Of a stretch of DNA of 64,000 nucleotides, positions 57,215-64,000 are shown one piece after another. The position numbers and the translations under genes were made by a program. The stretch is taken from NCBI GenBank assembly GCA_003952965.2, contig CM025855.1, positions 8,508,441 through 8,572,440 of the forward strand, given 5' to 3'. This stretch comes from Morella rubra (Eukaryota; Streptophyta; Magnoliopsida; Fagales; Myricaceae). The notes under the pieces are model-generated. The model did not search any database. It saw only the letters and a list, made by a program, of their open reading frames with translations, and was not told the origin of the DNA. Position 1 is the first letter of the stretch. Each line of letters starts with the position of its first letter.

Positions 57215-57370
57215 GAGGAGGTCGACCGGTCTTCGACTACTTGTTGTAGCGGTCGACCGGTTGTTTTTGAAAATATAGTTGTTCTGATTTCTGACATTAT
57301 GACCGTTCGGTTTAATGGAAACCTAAGCGGTCGATCGGTTCATGTAGCGGTCAACCGGCTCATCGTGAAT
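57215..57370. repeat. GCGGTCGACCGG motif cluster, 5' side
   Basis: Three to four variants of a near-palindromic GGTCGACCGG motif occur within 160 bp, upstream of gag. The same motif clusters again after pol (about 62705-62855). Confidence 0.75.
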
Positions 57371-58459
57371 TTTTGACAGATCGATTCATTGTGTGAAGCC
57401 TAAGAGATAGAAATTTCTCATTGTAACATCTACTCCATCAAGGAGTTTTAGTGGACATTTTCGTTTATCCCTATACACTTTTAAGAGAGTGATTCAATAG
57501 AATATCTACTTGTGTTAGTGCAAAAGAAATTTGCATTCTTTAGAAATCACTCATGAAGGTACAAACCAAGTGAAAGAATCTAAGATAAGCATGCTAGTTC
57601 ATAGCTATGAATTGTTTAAGATGAAACCAGAAGAAAACATTGGTGACATGCTTACTAGATTTACTAATATTGTGAATGATTTAAATGCTCTTGGAAAAGT
57701 GTACACTAACTCCGATTTGGTGAGAAAAGTCCTTAGGTCACTACCAAAGACTTGGGAAGCCAAAGTCACCGCTATTCAAGAAGCAAAGGACCTCACCAAA
57801 TTGCCTTTGGAAGAGCTTGTTGGATCCCTTCATGACTCACGAAATCACCATGAAGGGACATGAGGAGGAAAGTTCAAAAAGGAGAAGCATAGCCTTGAAA
57901 TCCTCCGTAGTTGAGATTGAAGAAGATAATGATGAAAGTGGAGAAGAGGATATTGCTCTCATGACAAGGAATTTTAGAAACTTCCTCAAGAGAAAGCAAG
58001 GAAGGAAGAACTTCAAAGATTTCAAGAGAGAAGAGCCAAAGAAGGAATACCCAAAGATGGACAACAAGAAGGACCACATCACTTGCTACAAGTGCAAGAA
58101 ACCTGGTCACATTAAGGCGGATTGCCCACTTCTCAAATATAAAAAGAAAGCTATGAAAGCTACTTGGGAAGATAGCGATTCAAGCTCCTCCGATGAAGAA
58201 GATGAGGGAGAAATCGCAAACATGTGCTTCATGGCTCTAGAAGATGATGAGGTATATCTCTCGGATCTTGAAGATTCAAAACCTTCATATGATGAATTAG
58301 AAAATGCTTTTGATGAGTTATAAATTACGTTTGAAAAGTTTAAATCCAAATAAAATGTTTTGAAAAAGAAGCATTCACTAGGTACAAGTGACCATGATTT
58401 CTTAAATGATGAACAAGGAAATTTGAAGCTAGAAAATGAGGAATTGAAACTAAAAGTTT

Positions 58460-59198
58460 GGCTAAATTAGTCCGCACATCCCTGGGTTTAACTTTTCCCA
58501 GATTGGTCATCAAGGTTCAATTTTCCCTAAAAATATCCCTGGGGTGAGGACCCATTACCAAATAGATCCTGCCGTCAATTCATTAGACGGAAATGCACAC
58601 GTGGCTAACGGCTTACACGTGGGAATTGACAGCTGGATTTTAAAAAAATCTCGCCCAATCGCAATGTGAAACGTGTCAGTAAAATAAATAAAAATATTTT
58701 TTAAAATAAAAAATAAATCTAAAATTAATAAAAAAAAACATAATTAAATTTTTTTTAACATAAAAAAAAAAAAAAAAAAAAAAAGCTGATCGGGGTTGGG
58801 GATCCCCGATCCTTTCCCGGTGGAGGGGTCACGGTGGAGGCCCCCTCCACCGGCCGCCTCGCCCAGTTCCGGAGGGAGGAGGAGCATCTTCCACCGGGAA
58901 AGGATCCCCCGATCCTTTTTTTTTTTAATTTTTAATTTTAGATTAATTTTTAATTTTTTAAAATATTTATTTATTTTATTGACACTTGTCACATTGCGAT
59001 TGGGCGAGATTTTTTTAAAAATCCAGCTGTAAATTCCCACGTGTAAGCCGTTAGCCACGTGTGCATTTCCTTCCAATGAGTTGACGGCAGGATTTATTTG
59101 GTAATGGGTCCTCACCCCAGGGATATTTTTAGGAAAAATCGAACCTTGAGGAATTTAGGAAAAGGTCAAACCCTAGGGACGTACGGAATAATTTAGCC
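58460..59198. mobile_element. MULE-type MITE with long inverted repeats, inserted in the copia element
   Basis: 739 bp with inverted arms of about 260 bp. The left end reads GGCTAAATTAGTCCG and the right end CGGAATAATTTAGCC. A perfect 9-bp target duplication, TAAAAGTTT, lies at 58451-58459 and 59199-59207. The core is GC-rich and itself palindromic (ggatccccgatcc motifs, about 58798-58920) next to A- and T-runs. No transposase is encoded. Mutator-superfamily membership follows from the 9-bp duplication and long TIRs. It is younger than the copia element it interrupts. Confidence 0.9.
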
Positions 59199-62100
59199 TA
59201 AAAGTTTCAACTTTGAAATTGAGAACAAAGCTTTCAAAGATAAGGTTACTCGTCAAAACACCATTCTTGAAAAATTCACTAAAGGAAGCAAAGTTTTGGA
59301 GAACATTCTAAATAATCAAAGATATGTTTTTGACAAAAGTGGTTTAGGCTACAAGCCTCATAAAAATGAAAAGTATTTTAAAAACTTCTTTGTCAAAGCT
59401 AAATCCTCAAATGAATCTCTTCATACTTGCAACTTTTGCAACAAGAATGAACATCTAATATTTGATTGTCCTCTCAAGAAACTTGGATGCAAAGCTCTTA
59501 GAAAGATATGGGTTCCAAAGGAACTATGGCTAACCCAAATGGACCCAAAAAGGTTTGGGTACCAAAAGCTTCATCTTGATTTTGTTTTGTAGGATTCAAG
59601 AAAGGAAGAAATGCAATAGTTGGTTCTTGGATAGTGGTTGTTCAAGACACATGACCGGTGACCCATCAAGATTCTCAAGCCTATCAACCATCAAAGGTGG
59701 AAATGTAACATTTGGCGACAACTCCAAAGGGAAAATCATTGGTATAGGTAATATTGGTGGTAACTCCCTTCCTTTAATTGAAAATGTCCTATTAGTTGAT
59801 AAATTGAAGCATAACTTGCTTAGTATTAGTCAACTTTGTGATAAAGGATATATAGTTGTGTTTGAATCTTCTCGATGCCTTATTGAAAATGTCATAGATG
59901 GAAAATTATTGTTTATTGGCCATAGAAATTCAAATGTGTACAAGATTGACATTGATCAAAATGCTTGTGTGGATAATTGTCTTGTGGTCAATGTAAATGA
60001 TAGTTGGCTATGGCATAGAAGATTGGGTCATGCAAGCATGCATCAAATTTTGAAAATCTCTAAGCATGATCTTGTGAATGGGCTACCTAAGTTGAATTTT
60101 GAAAAAGACCAAGTTTGTGAAGCTTGTCAAATGGGAAAACAAGTGGAATTCTAGGTTCTACTTGGATTTTATTTTTAGCTTCAAAAGATGAAGCCATTCA
60201 TGAGTTCATTAAATTCTCAAAAAGGGTGCAAAATGCAAAAGGATACACCATTGTGGCCATTAGAAGTGACCATGGTGGTGAATTCGTAAATAAGAAGTTT
60301 GAATTTTTGTAGCATTAATGGTTATGAGCATAATTTTTCAACACCTAGAACTCCTCAACAAAATGGGTTGTTGAGAGAAAGAATAGAACTATTCAAGAGA
60401 TGGCAAGAACTATTTTGAATGAAAATAAGTTACCAAAATATTTTTGGGCCGAGGCCGTCAACACCTCTTGCTATGTTTTGAATAGAGTATCTATGAGACC
60501 CACTTTGAAGAAAACTCCTTATGAGCTTTGGAAAGATAGAAAACCCAACATCCATTATTTCAAAGTTTTTTTTTTATTGTAAATGCTTCATTTTAAATAC
60601 CAAAGACAACCTTGGAAAATTTGATTCTAAAACCGATGTTGGAATTTTCCTTGGATACTCTAATTCGAGTAAAGCTTATAGAGTTTATAACAAAAGGACT
60701 CTTTGTGTTGAAGAATCAATGCATATCACTTTTGATGAAACTAATGGTCCGTTTGAGAAAAATGCAAGTGTAGATATTGAAGATATTGAGGGGAGATGGA
60801 AGAACTTGAAATCAAGGATAACCCCACTCAAAACAAGGAAGCTCAACCTCCAAGTGAAGAAATTATTCAACCATTGCAAAGAAGGTACTTCACAAGAACT
60901 CCCTAAAGAATGGAGGTATGCTACTAGTCACCCTCAAGAGTTAATTATTGGTGATCCCTCTCATGGAACTAGAACTAGAGCTTCACTTAGAAATATTTGT
61001 AATCATCTTGCATTTGTGTCTCAAATTGAACCTAAGACTTTTCTTGAAGCCGAAAACGACGAAAGTTGGATTTTGGCAATGCAAGAAGAGTTAAACCAAT
61101 TTGAGAGAAATCAAGTTTGGGAACTTGTCCCTAGACCCAAGGATCAAACCATTATTGGCACAAAATGGGTCTTTAGGAACAAGGTTGATGAGCACGGTAC
61201 TATTGTTAGAAACAAAGCTAGATTGGTTGCTAAAGGCTATAATCAAGAAGAAGGATTGATTATGATGAAACATATGCACCCGTAGCACGTTTGGAATCCA
61301 TTAGAATGCTTTTGGCCTTTGCTTGCTATAAAAATTTTATGCTTTATCAAATGGATGTGAAAAGTGCTTTCTTGAATGGATTTATCATGGAAGAAGTCTA
61401 TGTAGAACAACCACAAGGTTTTCAAAATGAAGCTTATCCAAATTTTGTTTTCAAATTGAAAAAGGCTTTGTATGGACTAAAACAAGCTCCTAGAGCTTGG
61501 TATGATAGACTTAAAACTTTCCTTGTTGAAAAAGTTTTTCCATGGGTAAAGTTGACACAACACTTTTCACCAAGTCCAAAAACAATGATATCATAATTGT
61601 GCAAATTTATGTGGATGACATCATATTCGGTGCTACTAATGACTCTCTTTGTCAAGAATTTTCAAATTTATGCATGAAGAGTTTGAGATGAGTATGATGG
61701 GTGAGCTCAACTTCTTCCTTGGACTACAAATCAAGCAATCCAAAGAAGGAATCTTCATAAACCAAGCCAAGTATATAAAGGATCTACTCAAACGCTTTGG
61801 AATGGAGAACTTTAAAGTGGCGGAAACACCAATGAGCACATCGCTAAAGCTTGATGCGGATGAAAAAGGTAAAAAGGTGGACATCACCAAATATAGAGTA
61901 TGATTGGAGCTCTCCTCTATTTGAAGGCTAGTAGGCCGGATATTATGTTTAGTGTGTGCTTATGTGCTAGATTCCAAGCATGTCCTAAAGAATCTCATCT
62001 TGGTGCCGTAAAAAGAATTTTTCGATATCTATTGGGTACTATTGACCTAGGACTTTGGTATCCTAGAGACACTCATATGAACCTAGTAAGCTATTCCGAT

Positions 62101-62702
62101 GCGACTTTGCCGGGTGCAAAGTCGAGAGAAAAAGTACTAGTGTACTTGTCATTTCCTAGGTTCATCTTTAGTTTCTTGGAGTAGCAAGAAACAAAACTCG
62201 GTTGCATTATCAACAACCGAAGCGGAATACATAGAGGTCGGTAGTTGTTGTGCTCAAGTGTTGTGGATGAAACAAACTCTCAAAGATTTTGGACTGGAGT
62301 TTGATATATACCCATCAAATGTGATAACACTAGTGCTATCAATTTGTCCAAGAATCCCATCCAACACTCAAGGACTAAACACATTGAAGTGAGACATCAT
62401 TTTCTAAGAGATCATATTCAAAAAGGTGACATCTCACTTGATTTCATTAGTACTGAGCATCAACTAGCTGATATTTTCACAAAACCCTTGAGTAATGACA
62501 GATTTCGTGATCTTAGACGAGATATTGGGTTTTTAGATGCAAATGCTCTTTGATATTCTATTTTATTGATTTCCATGGATTTACATGTTTTTATGTTTTA
62601 AAATGTTTAGAATGTCCTTATTACATGTTTGTCATTCATCAAATGCATCATTCCATTTCATTTTGGGCATTAAAACCTCATCTATCAAAGACTGTTCTCT
62701 GT

Positions 62703-62860
62703 AGCGGTCGACCGTGTGGAACCGCTACACGAAGCGGTCGACCGGTTAGTAGAACATGTTCTACCAAGTGGTCGATATGAACCGCTACATGAAGCGGTCG
62801 ACCGCCTCGTCGAGTCTATATATACAACAGTTCACATTTTGGTCGACCGGTCCTTCTTCT
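62703..62860. repeat. GCGGTCGACCGG motif cluster, 3' side
   Basis: Five or so copies or variants of the GCGGTCGACC motif alternate with gaaccgctacacg-like pieces, giving a short stretch rich in inverted repeats. It lies between pol and the envelope-like region. Confidence 0.8.
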
Positions 62861-63106
62861 CTCGTGAACCGCTTCTCCTCTCTCGACTCAAACCCTCTCA
62901 AATCCTTCCCAAAACACCATAAACTATCCTATAATCCATCCAATCATTTTAGACCATCAAATTCGGCCAAAACCCTCTCTTTTTGTGTGGATTTACATCA
63001 AATCCATCAAGCATTCACTTTTTAGGGATTTCGGCCCCTTTGAAACCCTAACCCTAGATTTCCACATTTCAGCCCTTTTCTCTTCAATTTTTTACTCTCA
63101 ATCATC
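62815..63106 (+). promoter_or_regulatory. Promoter-like region ahead of the envelope-like frame
   Basis: A TATA-like stretch (tctatatataca, about 62815-62826) is followed by a CT-rich, ATG-free leader of about 280 bp leading to an ATG in the context atcATGcc at about 63107. The arrangement resembles a plant core promoter plus 5' UTR inside the element. Function is inference. Confidence 0.35.
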
Positions 63107-63890
63107 ATGCCAAGGAAAAGCATGCTGCCATGTTGGAAATGAGCGAGCTGGATCATCTCGTTCTTCAGCGGATCATTCGAGTGAGCCTGATTAATTTTTC
63201 CGTAATCCTGAATGTGCTGAGAAATTTTACAATGACTTTTCAAAGAGAAAAGTCATGTTGGAAGGAAAGTGAGTGTAGAATCACTTTCAGATTTTGAGAT
63301 TGAGCCTGTTTGTGAAGCAAGGTTGGAGGAATTTGTTGGATATGGGTAACGAAGTGTTTCCCAAATATGTTAGGATTTTCTTTCTAATATGACTATTGGG
63401 TGGGAAGCAGGAGGTTTGTTTACTTAAGAGTATGGTTGGGGGACAAGAAATTATTTTGAATGAAGTTATTCTTGGTGATATTTTGGGTATACCACATGTT
63501 GGGATTCGGGCTTATGAGCTTAAAACTTGGCCCGTGTGTAAGGGCTTTGATTATGGAGAAGCCCTAGTTTACCTCCTAGGTAATGGTGTGGCAGAAGATG
63601 CACCTAGGAAAATCCATGCCAACCAATTACCAATTCGTTTGAGGTTACTTCATTTGATTTGCACCCATAACCTGATTCCTCGGGGTGGACACCGAGAGGA
63701 GGTGACTTTTATGGATGTCTTTGTGATTGAGCGTCTCCTGAAAGAGAAAAAGTTCAACCTCCCTTATATTATGCTCAAACATATGGAAGCAGCATGTGAG
63801 TCTAAAAAGAATCTACCTATGGCTTGCTGTTTACCCAGATATTTCGATATTTTGGAGTTGCACTTAGTTCTCGAGAGCGAGACACATTGA
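63107..63890 (+). pseudogene. Envelope-like / putative plant transposon protein region of the copia element (fossil)
   Basis: The best block (63396-63890) reads VILGDILGIPHVGIRAYELK and later NQLPIRLRLLHLICTHNLIP. This resembles the 'putative plant transposon protein' region often found downstream of pol in Sirevirus-type elements and loosely called envelope-like. It lies where such a region is expected and continues toward the window end as an acidic repeat (DEDEDD-like, about 63975-64000). The copy is broken. No membrane-fusion features can be claimed. Confidence 0.55.
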
Positions 63891-64000
63891 CCAAGTGTGA
63901 ACAATTTGACACTGCGGTCCTAACCCGGATGGGTTATAGAAGGACTTCCAAAAATATTGGGTGCCTAAGCGTCAGGCTAGTGATGAGGATGAAGATGATG

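Larger units (their letters stand above)
57200..64000 (+). mobile_element. Ty1/copia element, Sirevirus (SIRE)-like, decayed, runs off the window
   Basis: The parts lie in order on the + strand: gag of the UBN2 type (about 57.5-58.3 kb) with CCHC knuckle CYKCKKPGHIKADC, a second CNFCNKNEHLIFDC knuckle (about 59.43 kb), protease with WFLDSGCSRHMTG (about 59.62 kb), a pre-integrase zinc-binding block with HRRLGHAS (about 60.0-60.14 kb), integrase (about 60.16-60.58 kb), reverse transcriptase (about 61.03-61.9 kb, with KALYGLKQAPRAWYDRL) and RNase H (about 61.9-62.55 kb). An envelope-like region follows past 63.1 kb. A region beyond pol and two zinc knuckles are typical of Sireviruses. A MITE sits inside it. 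The element is a fossil with many breaks. Neither LTR was delimited, so its age cannot be estimated here. Confidence 0.85.

Noticed and set aside
1-64000. CRISPR arrays, rRNA or tRNA genes, Polinton-like capsid genes, toxin genes
   Set aside because: Looked for and not seen. The clustered motifs at 57.2 and 62.7 kb lack regular spacers, and no rRNA-like or complete tRNA cloverleaf sequence was recognised.

Overview
This is a stretch of plant nuclear genome, most likely from a eudicot. The evidence is AT-rich intergenic DNA, genes split by GT-AG introns, two plant-specific gene families, L1-type LINEs with an RNase H tail, Ty1/copia elements, a CACTA element and many MITEs. I cannot name the species from the sequence. 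Three host genes are supported, all on the + strand: a myosin-binding protein (MYOB2-like, 6628-9725) and two tandem copies of a cytoplasmic CRK43-like Ser/Thr kinase (34450-37984 and 48251-52296). As I recall, the Arabidopsis homologues of these two families, AT1G70750 (MYOB2) and AT1G70740 (CRK43), are neighbours, so the window looks like a conserved microsyntenic block stretched by transposons.

Layout. 1-6240 is gene-free apart from a probable SINE. 6628-9725 is the MYOB gene. From about 12.5 kb on, the window is a tandem duplication. Unit 1 (about 12.5-37.94 kb) and unit 2 (about 40.12-52.3 kb) share the same ordered segments, labelled here X (region after a hAT-like element), C (AT-rich spacer), D and E (upstream region of the kinase) and K (kinase). 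Unit 1 is much longer because it later took in a LINE (about 16.4-21.06 kb), a Ty1/copia element (23489-28613), a CACTA fragment (about 28.8-32.1 kb) and a 1.3-kb insert (about 32.7-34.0 kb). The other unit preserves matching unfilled sites for several of these insertions.

The junction between the units (37.94-40.12 kb) is unusual. The first kinase breaks off in its last exon and runs straight into a third copy of segment C, which in turn joins the interior of a truncated hAT-like element. Kinase 1 therefore keeps a complete kinase domain but has lost the Ser/Thr-rich C-terminal tail of kinase 2 and gained about a dozen new residues.

53.76-56.7 kb is a 5'-truncated LINE. 57.2-64.0 kb is a decayed Sirevirus-like Ty1/copia element with an envelope-like/plant transposon-protein region that reaches the window edge. 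A 739-bp Mutator-type MITE with a perfect 9-bp target duplication sits inside it. No rRNA, tRNA, CRISPR or prokaryotic features were seen. Exon limits and repeat borders were read by eye from splice signals, reading phase and comparison between the two units.
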